Positions 34,193-45,720 of a DNA stretch of 64,000 bases are shown piece by piece. Each line of letters begins with the position of its first letter. Position 1 is the stretch's first letter. Source of the stretch: Typha latifolia (lineage: Eukaryota > Streptophyta > Magnoliopsida > Poales > Typhaceae). Position numbers and translations under genes: made by a program. The stretch is from assembly GCA_019914945.1 (NCBI GenBank), contig CM034106.1, forward strand, positions 4,960,001 through 5,024,000. Direction: 5' to 3'. The notes below the pieces were generated by a model that searched no databases, was not told where the DNA came from, and saw only the letters and a program-made list of their open reading frames with translations.

Positions 34193-35230
34193 TGGATGAT
34201 CCAGAGCATCATCTAGAGTTGGAGAACCGAGGCGGTTTGCTGCTAGATCGCAGATGCATTCGAATGCCCGCAAATGATGGATTGCGGCAGAAATTGTTGG
34301 AGCACTTCCACCAAACTCCAGAGGCTGGTTATGAGGGTGTCTTGAGGACTTATAGGAGGATATCTTAGAGTTGCACGTGGCCAAAATTGAGGTGGGATGT
34401 GAGGAGTTTTGTTCGTGCTTGCGAAGTCTGTCAAAGAGCTAAGGCAACCACATTGAAACTAGTTAGATTACTAGAGCCTTTTCCTATACTGGACCGTGTT
34501 TGGGAAGTCATTTCTATGGATTTCATATAGGGTATTTCATTGGTACGTGGTTATTCCGTTATCTTTGTGGTGATTGATAGATTGAGCAAGTATGCGCATT
34601 TTTCGACATTGTCACATCCATTTTCCGCTAAGTTAGTTGCTGAAATTTTTGTGAGGGATGTTGCTTGGTTAAATTGTATGCCACACACGATTGTCTCGGA
34701 TCATGATCATGTATTTATGAGCGACTTTTGGACGGACTTTTTTAGATTGCAGGGGACTTAATTGAACTTTAGTTCGGCCTACCATCCACAGACGGACGGC
34801 CAAACTGAGGTAGTCAATCGAGGCATTGAGCAATACTTCAGGTGCTTTGTGGGAGAGATGCCGAGACGAAGGCTGGAGTTCTTACCGTGGACGGAATGGT
34901 CTTACAACATCGCCTACCATAGCAGCATTGGCATGACTCCATTTGAGATGGTGTATGGATGCACGACTCCGACATTACACTCTTATGATCCAGTGACATT
35001 TGTAGATCGGATGGAGGTGGACTTTGCCTTGATGGATAGAGACGTCACATTGAGGAGGTTACGTGCCCAAACTTGCTGAAAACTGTATGAAGCAAGTTTA
35101 TGATCGCACCTATAGGGAGCAGGAATTCGATATCAGTAGTTGGGTGTTTGTGAGGGTGCAACTGTATCAACAGGTGACATTGCGTCCGATGCAAAACCAG
35201 AAGTTAGCACATCGCTACTTTTGGTACCGC
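34193..35230 (+). pseudogene. Gypsy integrase (first copy), truncated
   Basis: Contains H2C2 (HFHQTPEAGYEGVLRTYRRI to CEVCQRAK), the core with ISMDFI, TIVSDHDHVFMSDFWTDFF and SSAYHPQTDGQTEVVNRGIE, then WSYNIAYHSSIGMTPFEMVY. Stops interrupt it (after MDFI at about 34529 and after LQGT at about 34759). Near 35220 it joins a second RT segment instead of its own C-terminal tail. Confidence 0.85.
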
Positions 35231-35855
35231 TTGGCCGATCCCTACTACAACCACAGGATTGCGAGGATTCTTGGGGCTGGCCGGATATTCTCGTTGATTC
35301 ATTGCCGGGTATGGCAAGGTCGCTGCTCCTCTCACTTCTTTGCTGAGGAAGGACTATTTTAGATGGACGGCTGAAGTCGGTATAGCCTTTGAAAAACTAA
35401 AAATAGAAATAACAATGGCGCCCATTCTAGAGCTACAGGACTTCATGAGAGAGTTCATTGTGGAATGTGATGCGTCGGGAGTTAGCATAGGGGCTGTACT
35501 AATACAAGGAGGATGTCGAGAGAGAGATGTTGGCAATTTTGCATGCGGTGACAAAGTGGAGGCCTTCTTTGATCGGTAGGCGATTCATTATCCGAACCGA
35601 TCAAAGGGGCCTTCCATACTTTATGGGACAACGTATTCACATTCCGACATAGCAGAGATGGGTCACAAAATTACTAGGGTATGATTATGAAATTCAATAT
35701 AAAAAAGAACGAAAAATACAGCGGCGGATGCACTATCACACCAATCCGATACCGTCGAGCTTGCAGCCTATTTTTCTCCTACTTTTCCTATTCTTGATGT
35801 ACATCTAACCCCAGATATTTTGAGATTGTTACAGGAGGTGAAGGATGATCCGGAC
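35231..35855 (+). pseudogene. Second Gypsy RT-RNase H segment, tandem to the first
   Basis: Repeats the content of 33545-34205: GVSIGAVLIQGG, FEKLKIEITMAPILELQDFM and an RNase H tail, about as diverged from the first copy as the family members are from one another. It is cut at 35855 by the Copia composite. On the far side (43320) Gypsy integrase resumes about 130 bp further along the element. Confidence 0.82.
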
Positions 35856-36892
35856 TGTTAGGTTTTTATTTGTTGGCAAATGTGTACAAAATATTCTAAG
35901 TATATTTTTTCATGTATATGAGCTTTACACAAGTCTAGAATATCTCTGGTTTAAAGAATTGCAAGATTATTGGAGAAAAGCCGTCGAGTTCACACCGCGT
36001 TCACAAACGCGTTCGAACGCGGTGCGTTCACAAATGAGTTCGAACGCGAAATCTGCGTTCACATAGACAGAGAGCCGCGTTCACAAACGCGTTCGAACGC
36101 GGTGCGTTCACAAACGAGTTCGAACGCGAAATCTGCGTTCACACAGACAGAGAGCCGCGTTCACAAATGCGTTCGAACGCGAAATCTACGTTCACACAAA
36201 CAGAGAGCCGCGTTCACAAATGTGTTCGAACGCGGGTACTGCGTTCACACAGACCGAGAGCTGCGTTCACAAACGCGTTCGAACGCAACCTGAAGAATTC
36301 AAGCTGTAGCGTTCGAACGCACTCGAGCCCGTTCGAACTCACCAACAAAGTTTAATATTTGGCTCTATCTTGAAGATCGTGAGTACGGATAAGATTTGGA
36401 TTTGGCTCTATCTTGGAGATCATATATAAGGACTGTGAAACCCTATCTCTAGGGTGGTTGAAGAAGCATTATTGAAGGAGACTTCTTGAGGCTATAACGG
36501 TTCTTCAACTAACAAGGTTCCACTCATCTACAAAAGTTAATCTTTCGTCTTAAGGGCTATCTAGACGAAAGATCAATCTCGAGGGTTACTGAGATTGTAC
36601 TTCAATCACGAGAAGCGGTGAATCGTGGGTTCTAGCGAGCAAGACTGAGAGGAACAAAGTCGTTTGGATCGACGGGTTGTTTTGTGAGTCAGTCTTGTAA
36701 CTGCTACTATTCTAGTGATTGGTTTTGATCCGAGTTTGGATCCGTGGTTTTTTCCCGTTTGGGTTTTTCCACGTTAAAATCTTGGCGTTCATCTCTACTT
36801 TCGTTCTTAATATTTCTACGAACTTTTACTTAAGCGAACGAGTGATATCATTGCCTAGTATTTAGATACATACTTGTGTCTAGAGGTTTTTT
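35856..36892 (+). mobile_element. Copia LTR, copy 3 (plus strand) with expanded minisatellite
   Basis: Begins TGTTAGGTTTTTATTTG and ends near gtctagaggtttttt, matching copy 1. The minisatellite at 35995-36300 has the anchor tcacaaa at 36001, 36028, 36081, 36108, 36161, 36214 and 36267: steps of 53 bp plus two extra 27-bp steps. At least nine exact GTTCGAAC sites lie between 36005 and 36340. Confidence 0.9.
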
Positions 36893-37627
36893 CTGAGTAT
36901 CAGTCAATTTTGTGATGAAAATTATGAGGTAAAATTCTCCAAAAATGATTGTACTATTCTAGATCATGGTGGTAATGTTATATGTTATGGATCTAGAACA
37001 TCTGATAATTGCTATGTTGTTGGAACGTCACATAAACTGAAATATAATAGTGCCTCTTTTGACATTGCAGATCTTTGGCATCAACGTCTTAGACATGTGA
37101 ATCACAAGGAATTATTTACTCTGTCCAAACAAAAAGTGGTAAGAGGAATACCTAAGATGAAGGAAATGTCAAAAAGAGTATGCGGTTCGTGTCAAATTGG
37201 AAAACAAACTAGGATTTCACACAAGAAGGTAAATGCAGTTACCACCGACCGTGTGCTCCAATTAGTTCACATGGACTTGATGGGTCCAACAAAAACGGAA
37301 AGTCTTGGAGGTAAACGCTATATATTCTTAAAAGTCGATGATTACTCCAGATATACCTGGGTTGCCTTTCTACGTGAGAAGTCTAAAACCATTGAAGTTT
37401 TTAAATCACTATGCTTAAAATTGCAGAATGAAAAATCTATTACCCTAGTTAGGATTCATTCTGATCATGGTAGAGAATTTGAAAATGAAATTTTTTTCCA
37501 TATTTTGGGATTCTCTTAGTATTTAACATGAATTTTCAGCTCCTATAACTCCACAACAGAATGGGATTGTTGAAAGAAACAACCGAGTTGTGCAGGAAAT
37601 GGCTAGGGTTATACTTCATGCTAAACA
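36893..37627 (+). pseudogene. Copia integrase fragment, copy 3
   Basis: The LTR is fused to sequence just upstream of the GAG-pre-integrase region (ctgagtatcagtcaattttg). This fusion deletes the primer site, gag and protease. Frame 37097-37519 has MNHKELFTLSKQKVVRGIPK, VCGSCQIGKQTRISHKKVNA, HMDLMGPTKTESLGGKRYIF and IHSDHGREFE. Both the zinc Cys and the second catalytic Asp lost in copy 1 are intact here. It stops near 37519, and after the QQNGIVERN motif region it joins the reversed 3' module at 37628. Confidence 0.88.
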
Positions 37628-37925
37628 GACACCCCACGAACAGTAGAACGAATACAGCGTTCTAAAAGCGTGGCATTACAACAAAATTCCCGAACAACTT
37701 CCACATAAGCAGTCCCGCTCATCCGACACACCGATAACCATCCTCACTCAGTAAATATCTGTTCTATCCCTAAAGAAGAAAAATCGGAAATGACCACGGG
37801 TCATTCACAGATAACAGAACGGGTCCCAACATTATGTTTATATCGCCCGACAGCCGTTGAAGTAGAAAACTTTGGAGCCGAAGTAGGTGACGATGGCGAC
37901 CTAGGTTTCTTGGAAACTGCAGCTT
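37628..37925 (-). pseudogene. Putative plant transposon protein-like ORF, copy 2
   Basis: Homologous to 4070-4372. The minus-strand ATG at about 37935 opens the same Lys/Pro-rich N-terminus, and the same in-frame TGA follows the RSVICE-like segment. The region carrying the STVRGV motif is cut off at the junction with copy 3. A shared stop in two copies means it arose in their common ancestor or is tolerated. Confidence 0.5.
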
Positions 37926-39480
37926 TTCTAGGCATTCTTGAGAAAGAAATAAGATGCAAGATTCAATACATGCCCAAAGCAAACAAAAAGATAGCAATAA
38001 ATAAAAAAAATCTAAGAAACCATGAAGGCCCTAAATGAAATCCATCATCCACTTGAAAACGCTAAGATATCATGTTCAATCACACAAGAAACATCAAGAT
38101 AGTAACTTTAACGTGATCAAAACTCAAAAACGCACGAAATCAATCAAGATCAAAAGACTTAATTGAATAAAAAATAGGAAAATTGATGGATGGTCATACC
38201 TCGCAAAATATAAAAACTAAGAAATTCGGCCGAAAGATGCTAGATCCGAAGGAGAACGACCCTTTAAAAGGGTTTGTAGTGAGAAATTTGAAGAAAAATA
38301 CCAAGATCTTGAAGATTTGAGAGGGAGAAAATGAAGGGTTTCTAGGGTTTGGAAGATGGAAGATGAAAACCCTTGGGTTCGGACGCAATATATAAAGAAT
38401 CGTCGAGTGCGTTCGAACGCACCAGTCTACACGTTCGAACGCGCCAGTCACCACGTTCGAACTCAAAAATTTGCGTTTGAACGCCTTTTTTTTTAAGTAA
38501 AAAATCTAAGAAAAAATAAAAAAAATCTTTTTGGAGATGCACCTCTAAAAATTCAAAATAGATTCAAGACATAGAATATGACAATCGAATGAAATAAGTC
38601 ATACACAGATCAATCAAATCATCAAAATCATATTATAATCGATTCTAATGCATCACTCAAAATTAAATTAATCTTGTTTGATCATAACAATATACATATG
38701 CAAGGTGAGCATAGATAACACGAAACATTCTTCTTAAATAAACTTTCCTATTTAAACAATGATACAACACAGTAGTCAAACCGACTTAGTATGTAAATTT
38801 GCACTTTTCGACTTATTCTCCATAACCGAACATAAATTTTTGCTGTAATATTTTTTATACATAAACCATATAGGTGCAATGATGGCTTTCACACATGAGT
38901 AGGTAGCCCTTTTCTTGTAGTACATATCGAACAATATGCAAGAAGATATTCACAAACATCAAAAATTTTATTTAATTTGCAAGCAATATACTGAGTCAAA
39001 TTGGACTCTAAATAAGATGGCTTTCACACAAACTCATTCTAGCCCTTTTGATTGATCTTTTATGAACACATTTGTGATGACTAAGCATGAAGTCAAACTG
39101 TGCAAATCAACGTCAATAGTGAGCTATTTAAAAAAATTTCATGATGTCGTGCTCACTCAAGAATGTACACACGTTATGAGTGCATTAAATTTAGTTTAAT
39201 TATCATAGAAGTCGAGAAAGTGAACAAATTAGAAATGATATAGTATACTGCAAGATAACAGAATTGACTATCATAACTCATAATCAAGAGAAAAATCATA
39301 TTTATATGTCAAGAGTATATTATTGAATCTAGGAGTGCATCAATTTTTTTTATATGGCAAAAACTGTCGACAAATCTGAAACTAAAACCAAAGAAAATTT
39401 CAGAGTAAAGAAAACATAAAAAGAAACGAAAAGAAATAATAAAAAAAACACGCAAACCAAACAAAAAAAAAATCAATCCA
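37926..39480 (-). other. Non-coding Copia 3' module, copy 2
   Basis: Matches 4373-5900 nearly base for base with small indels, including the leader-like part (38200-38390), four palindromes or variants at 38408-38485, and the AT-rich tract joining RNase H. Its presence in two copies in the same place after pol supports it being a normal part of the family. Confidence 0.7.
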
Positions 39481-40063
39481 AAGCAAAAATCCCTAAATAA
39501 GTACGAAGATACTCAAATCTCTGTAAATCCAAAAGTTTTGTAAATAGATCACCCAACTATTTCTCCGTCTCAACATGTTCTAGTGCTATTATTTTGTCTT
39601 CAACTAACTCGCGTATAAAATGATATCGGATATCAATATGCTTTGTACGTGAGTGTTGAACAGTATTTTTCAAAATATTAATAGCACTCATGTTGTCACA
39701 ATAAAGCACCATAGTATCTTATTCAATGCCGTAATCTTTGACCATCTGTTTCATCCATAGTAATTGAGAACAACAACTTCCCGCTGCAATGTACTCGGCC
39801 TCCGTAGTAGATAAAGATATCGAGTTTTGTTTGTTATTGTGCCAAGCAACTAGATTGTTTCCAATATAAAAACATCCACCTGAGGTACTTTTTCTATCAT
39901 CACATGAATCTGCCCAATCAAAATCCGTGTATCCAGATATGATAGCTCCCGAGTCATACGTAAACCAGATACCTAAGTCAACTGTGCCACCGACATATTT
40001 TATGATACGTTTCACAGCAAACAAATGTGTCTCCTTAGGTTCAGACTGAAACGTAGCACACAC
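39481..40063 (-). pseudogene. Copia RNase H, copy 2
   Basis: Frame 39719-40063 carries FQSEPKETHLFAVKRIIKYV, SGYTDFDWADSCDDRKSTSG and SLSTTEAEYIAAGSCCSQLL, so the first and second acidic motifs are intact, unlike copy 1 where DFDWAD is garbled. A TAA at 39719 cuts off the last part ([10 protein letters not shown] region, 39500-39718), which continues in another frame. Confidence 0.88.
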
Positions 40064-40870
40064 ACCGACATAAATGCAATGTCTGGTCTACTAGCAGTTA
40101 AGTACAAAAGACTACCAATCATGCTCCTATACAGTGTCTCATCAACACTTTTTCCTGAAATATCTTTACCTAGTTTAGTAGTTGTACTCATAGGAGTTCT
40201 AGCATGTTTTGCATTTTCTAAACCGAATTTAGTCACAAGATCCTTATCATACTTGGTTTGAGCGATAAATATCCCTCTTTCCAACTGAGTAATTTGAAGT
40301 CCCAAAAAGAACTTCAACTCACCCATCATGCTCATCTCAAAATGACTATGCATAAGATCTGCAAACTCCTTAGCTAATGATCGACTCGTAGCCCCGAAGA
40401 CAATGTCATCCACATAAATTTGTGCCATAACTAAACTCTTGTTTAACCGTTTAATGAACAATGTCTTGTCCACTCCCCCTCGAGTGAACCCCGCATCCAC
40501 TAAAAAAGTAGTCAACTTCTCATATCAAGCTCTTGGAGCTTGTTTTAGCCCGTAGAGAGCCTTTTTCAGTTTAAACACATGAGAAGGAAATTTTTGATCT
40601 TCGAACCCTTTCGGCTATTCCACATAAATATCTTCATTCAGAGTACCATTCAAGAAAGCACTTTTAACATCCATTTAAAACAATTTAAATTTTAAATGAC
40701 AAGCAATAGCAAGTAGTATACGAATAGACTCTAATCTAGCAACAGGAGCAAATGTCTCATCAAAATCTATACCCTCAACCTGAGTATATCCCTGTGCTAC
40801 TAGTCTAGCTTTATTTCAAACTATATTGCCATGTTCATCACTTTTATTCTTGTAAATCCATTTTGTTCCA
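40012..40870 (-). pseudogene. Copia reverse transcriptase, copy 2
   Basis: Frame 40012-40515 contains AGFTRGGVDKTLFIKRLNKS, QIYVDDIVFGATSRSLAKEF, LTASRPDIAF and related sequence. Upstream frames to 40870 keep the ~140 bp missing from copy 1 (the region leading to [10 protein letters not shown]) but contain stops at about 40670 and 40816. Together the two copies show where each was damaged. Confidence 0.88.
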
Positions 40871-41043
40871 ATGACGTTCACATTCGTAGGTCTAGGAACT
40901 AAATACCAAACATCATTCTTAGAAAATTGCTCTAATTCCTCATGCATAGCATTAACCTAAGAATCGTCTAACAATGCTTCCTTCATATTTTTAGGTTCAA
41001 AAGAAGATGTATAACAAGTAAATGATACTTCAATTTGGATTTA

Positions 41044-41440
41044 TCATCTTGTCTTAATTGGTTCATTCACGTCTCCGATCACTTGTGACAGTGGATGATT
41101 TGATTTCACTCTAGCAGATGGTTCCGGTACATTGCAGTCATCTTTATTCATTTCAACTTTGTCCTCGTCTTGATTCTTAATTTCCAGATCAAGCTCCTTT
41201 CCTATTTCTTCGTCATATGTATCTGCAGAAACAGAAATAAGAGTAGCTTTAGTTAAATCAATCGTGGATTCATCTATCATAACATTAGCAGATCCCATAA
41301 CAATAGAAGTGTTAAGATTAAATACTTTATAGGCTCTGCTATTATTCGAATACCCTAAGAAGATGCCTTCGCTACTTCTAGTGTCAAATTTAGTCAAATA
41401 TTCTCAATCACGCAAGATATAACATTTACTACCAAAAACT
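41044..41440 (-). pseudogene. Copia pol linker, copy 2
   Basis: Matches 7384-7744: KFDTRSSEGIFLGYSNNSRA, then the acidic spacer. Stops occur near 41043 and at its junction with integrase. Confidence 0.82.
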
Positions 41441-42226
41441 CAAAAATATTTAACACTATGTTTTTTACCTTTCCAAATTTCATAAGCAGTCATTTTTGTA
41501 CCTGGTCTTAGATAAACACGATTTATCACATGTACCGCTGTATTGATCGCCTCCGCCCAAAACCTTTGAGTAACCTGTTTAGCGTGAAGCATAACCCTAG
41601 CCATTTTCTGCACAACTCGGTTCTTTCTTTCAATAATCCCATTTTGTTGTGGAGTTATAGGAGCTGAAAACTCATGTTGAATACCAAGAGAATCGCAAAA
41701 TATAGAAAAAAATTTATTTTCAAATTCTCTACCATGATTAGACCGAATCCTAACTAGGGTTGTAGATTTTTCATTCTGCAATTTTAAGCATAGTGATTTA
41801 AAAACTTCAATGGCTTCAGACTTCTCACGTAGAAAGGCAACCCAGGTATATCTGGAGTAATCATCGACCATTAAGAATATATAGCGTTTACCTCCAAGAC
41901 TTTCTATTTTTGTTGGATTCATCAAGTCCATGTGAACTAATTGAAGCACACGGTCGGTGGTAGCTGCATTTACCTTCTTGTGTAATATCCGAATTTGTTT
42001 TCCTATTTGACACGAACCGCACACTCTTTTTGACATTTCTTTCATCTTAGGTATTCCTCTTACCACTTCTTGTTTGGACAGAATAATAATTCCTTGTGAT
42101 TCACATATCCAAGACGTTGATGCCAAAGATCTGCAATATCGAAAGAGGCACTATTACATTTCAGTTTATGTGACGTTCTAACAACATAGCAATTATCAGA
42201 TGTTCTAGATTCATAACATATAACAT
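41440..42226 (-). pseudogene. Copia integrase, copy 2
   Basis: A 228-residue frame with VCGSCQIGKQIRILHKKVNA (zinc Cys intact), HMDLMNPTKIESLGGKRYIF, RSNHGREFENKFF and QQNGIIERKNRVVQ. The second catalytic Asp is Asn, the same change as copy 1. At 42226/42227 it is fused to gag, losing protease and about 1.2 kb relative to copy 1. Confidence 0.9.
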
Positions 42227-42642
42227 CGAACAAGAACATTCAAAACATCGAACTTTATTCTCAGAATTCTTATTTTTCTATTTGACACTGTTGTTGCTCA
42301 CACCTATATTCGAACTCGCAGTATTCTTCTTTTTCACAAAGGCTTTGCTTTTCTCAAGTTTTTCAGCATTCAACTTGTTTGGCTTCCGAAAGAATTTATT
42401 AAACTTTTTGACGAACATGGTCAACATCTCAATATCTAAATCACCTTCATCATCAGACTCCTCTATAATTTCTTCAACTGTGGATAGAGCAATCCCTTTA
42501 GACTTCGTCGGTTTTGAAAGACTGGACTCAAATGTTTGTAGATTTCCTACCAATTGTTCAACTTTCATAGAATCAATATCCTTAGTTTCCTCAATAGTTA
42601 TAACTTTTGCCTAAAACCTCTCTAGAAGAGACCTAAGGATCT
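42227..42642 (-). pseudogene. Copia gag fragment, copy 2
   Basis: Contains EQLVGNLQTFESSLSKPTKS, an acidic stretch and KKFNKFFRKPNKLNAEKLEK. The zinc knuckle is cut at the 42227 junction, and the N-terminal domain and primer site are deleted at the 42643 junction with the LTR. Confidence 0.85.
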
Positions 42643-43319
42643 TACAAAACAACCCGTCGATCCAAACAAATTTGTTTCTCTCAGTCTTACTTGCTAGAAC
42701 CCACGATTCACTGCTTCTCGTGATTGAAGTCCAACCTTAGTAACCCTCGAGATTGATCTTTCGTCTAGATAGCCTTTAAGACGAAAGATTAACTTTTGTT
42801 GATGAGTAGAACCTTGTTAGTTGAAGAACGCGTTCCAACGGCATGACTTGATCTCAGGTGTGTTCGAACGGGCCCGAGTGCGTTCAAACGTGACAACTTG
42901 AATTCTTCAGGTTGCGTTCAAACGCGTTTGTGAACACAGCTCTCGGTCTGTGTGAACGCAGTACCTACATTCGAACGCGTTTGTGAACGCAACTCTCGGT
43001 CTGTGTGAACGTAAGTACCCGCGTTCGAACGCGTTTGTGAACGCAGCTCTTGGTCTGTGTGAACGCAAGTACCCACGTTCGAATGCGTTTATGAACGCAG
43101 TATCCGTCTTGTGTGAACGCAAGTACTCGCGTTCAAACGCGTTTGTGAACGCACCACGTTCGAACGCGTTTGTGAACGCGGTGTGAACTCAATAGCTTTT
43201 CTCCAATAATTTTGCAATTCTTCAAACTAGAGATATTCTAGACTTGTATAAAGCTCATATACATGTAAAAATACACTTAGAATATTTTGTACAGAATTGC
43301 TAATAATTAAAAAGCTAAC
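42643..43319 (-). mobile_element. Copia LTR, copy 2, internally deleted
   Basis: Minus-strand start TGTTAGCTTTTTAATTATTAG at 43319. It keeps the minisatellite (anchors at 42924, 42977, 43031, 43085, 43139 and 43166: steps of 53-54 and one of 27). About 160 bp is missing near 42830, as is the LTR end that would carry CA and the primer site. Confidence 0.88.
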
Positions 43320-44534
43320 AAGGGTGTCTTGAGGACTTATAGGAGGATATCTCAGAGTTGCTTGTGGCTAGGATTGAGGCGAGATGTGAGGAGTTTTGTC
43401 CGTGCTTGTAAAGTCAGTCAAAGGGCTAAAATAACCACATTGAAATCGATCGGATTACTACAGCCTTTACCGATACCAGACCGTGTTTGGGAAGATATTT
43501 CTATGGATTTGATAGAGGGTCTTCTACTGGTACGTGGTTATTTTGGTATTTTTGTGGTGGTTGACAGATTGAGCAAGTATGCACACTTTTCTATATTGTC
43601 ACATCCATTTTCAGCCAAATGAGTGGCTGAAATTTTTATTAGAGATGTTGCTCAGTTAGATGGCATGCCATGCACGATTGTCTCGGATCATGATCGTGTA
43701 TTTATTAGTGAGTTTTGGATGGAGTTTTTTAGATTACAGGAAACTCGATTAAACCTCAGTTTAGCCTACTATCGACAAACGGACGGCCAAACCGAGGTGG
43801 CCAATCAAGGCATTGAGCAGTACTTGAGGTGCTTTGTTGGAGAGATGTCGAGATGATGGTTGGAGTTCTTATTCTGGACGGGGTGGTCTTACAACACCGC
43901 CTACCACATCAACATTGGTATGACTTCATTCGAGGTGGTGTATGGGCGCATGGCTCTGATATTGCACGCATATGATCTAGTGGCATCTGCAGATCAGACG
44001 AAGATGGACTTAGCTTTGATGGATAGAGACGCCATATTGAGGAGGTTGCGTGTCCATCTTAAACTTGCTCAAAATTGTATGAAACAAGTTTATGATCACA
44101 GCTATCGGGAGCAGTAGTTCGACATCGACAGTTGGGTGTTCGTGAGGGTGCAATCGTATCGACAGGTGACCTTGCGTCCGATGTGAAACTAAAAATTAGC
44201 ACATCGCTACTTTGGTTCGTTTCAGGTGTTAGAGTGTATTGGTCCGGTTTCATATCGCTTGGAGCTACCAGAAGGGCCGAGAAATCATCCTATCTTCCAT
44301 GTTTCATTGCTGAGGAGCGGATTGAATCATGAGGTTGTGGGATCAGTTTCACCAGAGCCATTGGAGGAGATAGAGATCGTAGAGCCAGTTCGTGTACTTG
44401 CTCTACGCCGACGACGTCATGGTACCAGATTACAGATGGAAATTTTAGTCGAGTGGCTTGGCGAGCCATCCAATGAAGCGACATGGGAGTTGGAGATGGA
44501 TATTTTAGAGTGTTTCCCCGACTTTACACCTTAA
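43320..44534 (+). pseudogene. Gypsy integrase with chromodomain-like tail (last unit of the chain)
   Basis: Segments in order: zinc region (VLRTYRRISQSCLWLGLRRD); core with SMDLIEGLLLVRGYFGIFVV, TIVSDHDRVFISEFWMEFF and QTDGQTEVANQGIE, which keeps all three acidic residues; WSYNTAYHINIGMTSFEVVY; and a C-terminal frame (44226-44534) with HPIFHVSLLRS and EILVEWLGEPSNEATWELEM. Stops at about 43620, 43857, 44115 and a frameshift near 44185 inactivate it. The purine tract and LTR follow 27 bp after the last stop. Confidence 0.9.
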
Positions 44535-44561
44535 GGACAAGGTGGGGGAAGCGTGGTGGGT

Positions 44562-45371
44562 TGATACACTTAGTTAGAGTCTTTTCTTATTGCATTAATT
44601 ATTTATTTTTATTAAAATAAATTTTTTATAGGTCACGCTCGAACGCGGTTGAGGACACGTTCGAACGGCTTTGCGAAAGCCTGCATCAAGTTCACAAAAA
44701 TAGAGAACGTGAAATGCATGTTTGAACTTCTGCATCACGTTCGCATTGACAGCGAATTCCTTTTGTGAGTTCGAATGCGATCGGGCGCGTTCGAATGCGA
44801 TCGGCGAGAGTCCACTAGAATTAGGGTGACTAGTTGTTATTTTGGCTTATTGGCTAGCCTCTATAAAGGTGTGGATGGCAGCGAAAATTATTATGCCATT
44901 GAAATATTAGTTTCTTGCCTCTCTATCTTCTCTCTATCCTAATCTCCCTCCTACCTCTTCACCAACCTACCACCTCTACTGTTGGCAAGGTCTCTCCTAA
45001 CTTTTAATCTCCCTCATCTGTCGAGTCCTCCCTCTTTCTTGGGATCTCAACTACTTCTTTTCCTTCATCTTTATCCCTTAAACAACATCAACCATCCACC
45101 CTCATCTCCATTATCATCCATAACCCTAACATCCACCCCACTCGTCACCACCACCATTATCCGCACTATATCATATTTTTGTCCCAGTTTCAATTCGAAT
45201 CTGTGAAGTGAATAAATACAAAAACGTAGCTCGGAAAGTTACGGATCGATCCCACTTGGTTTCGTAATTTTATTACTATGGAAAAATATTTGGTAAATAT
45301 TTTCCCTCAGTTGCACGAACTATAATCTACAATTAATCCAGATCTTGAAGGAATCATTCCGTAACCTATCA
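44562..45371 (+). mobile_element. Gypsy LTR (last of the chain)
   Basis: 810 bp, TGATACACTTAGTTAG to CCTATCA, preceded by the purine tract aggtgggggaagcgtggtgg. Palindrome variants lie at 44635-44810. No primer site follows, so this is a true outer 3' LTR. Confidence 0.92.
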
Positions 45372-45720
45372 ACCTGCCACTTAGCTGGAGGATAGGTTTA
45401 CATCTTATTAAGAGATGTATATGGAAAAGGCTCAAGGATTTGGCTACAATATATATTAAATGGGCGAAAACCCTAGACTCGATAGGGTGGCGCAGATTTA
45501 TCGTGTCTAGCTAAGTCTTGAGCTAATTCGAACCCTTCGGGGTGGAGTTAGAGGATGCAATTTGGTGTGGAACTGAGTGTGCCTAAGATTGAAATTTGCT
45601 AGGGATTGGATTGAGTTTGGACTGCGTAAAGGGGTTAAACACGTGAAAGCCCTAGACTAGAGTAATTGGGGTGCAACATGGCTGGATTGGCCGACTAGGG
45701 TTTTGGGTTTTCCACTTATC
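45372..45720. repeat. Right half of repeat R
   Basis: Matches 51117-51418 (phrases aaggctcaaggatttggct, aaccctagact, aattggggtgcaa). The first ~35 bp next to the LTR have no counterpart in the second copy. Confidence 0.72.

Larger units (their letters stand above)
35856..43319. mobile_element. Composite of two head-to-head SIRE-like Copia copies bounded by inverted LTRs
   Basis: The left edge is a plus-strand LTR (TGTTAGG at 35856) with an integrase fragment. The right edge is the start of a minus-strand LTR (CTAACA at 43319) with gag, integrase, RT, RNase H and 3' module. The two meet at about 37627/37628. Integrase is present in both arms, so this is two copies joined rather than one inverted element. 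Both edges abut Gypsy pol. About 130 bp of Gypsy sequence is missing between them. Confidence 0.8.
27613..45371 (+). mobile_element. Chain of Gypsy segments sharing LTRs, with nested insertions
   Basis: Order: LTR (27613), primer site, gag, reversed long-LTR fragment, integrase, LTR (32620), degenerate primer site, RT-RNase H, integrase, a second RT-RNase H, a Copia composite (35856-43319), integrase with chromodomain, LTR (44562-45371). One LTR thus serves as the 3' end of one unit and the 5' end of the next, as expected after unequal recombination between related copies. The outer flanks (gccta left, acctg right) do not form a target duplication, consistent with recombination having replaced one end. 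Confidence 0.8.

Noticed and set aside
35856..43319. DNA transposon with 1-kb inverted repeats
   Set aside because: The ends are LTR starts of a Copia family seen elsewhere in normal orientation, and the interior is Copia gag-pol. No transposase is present.
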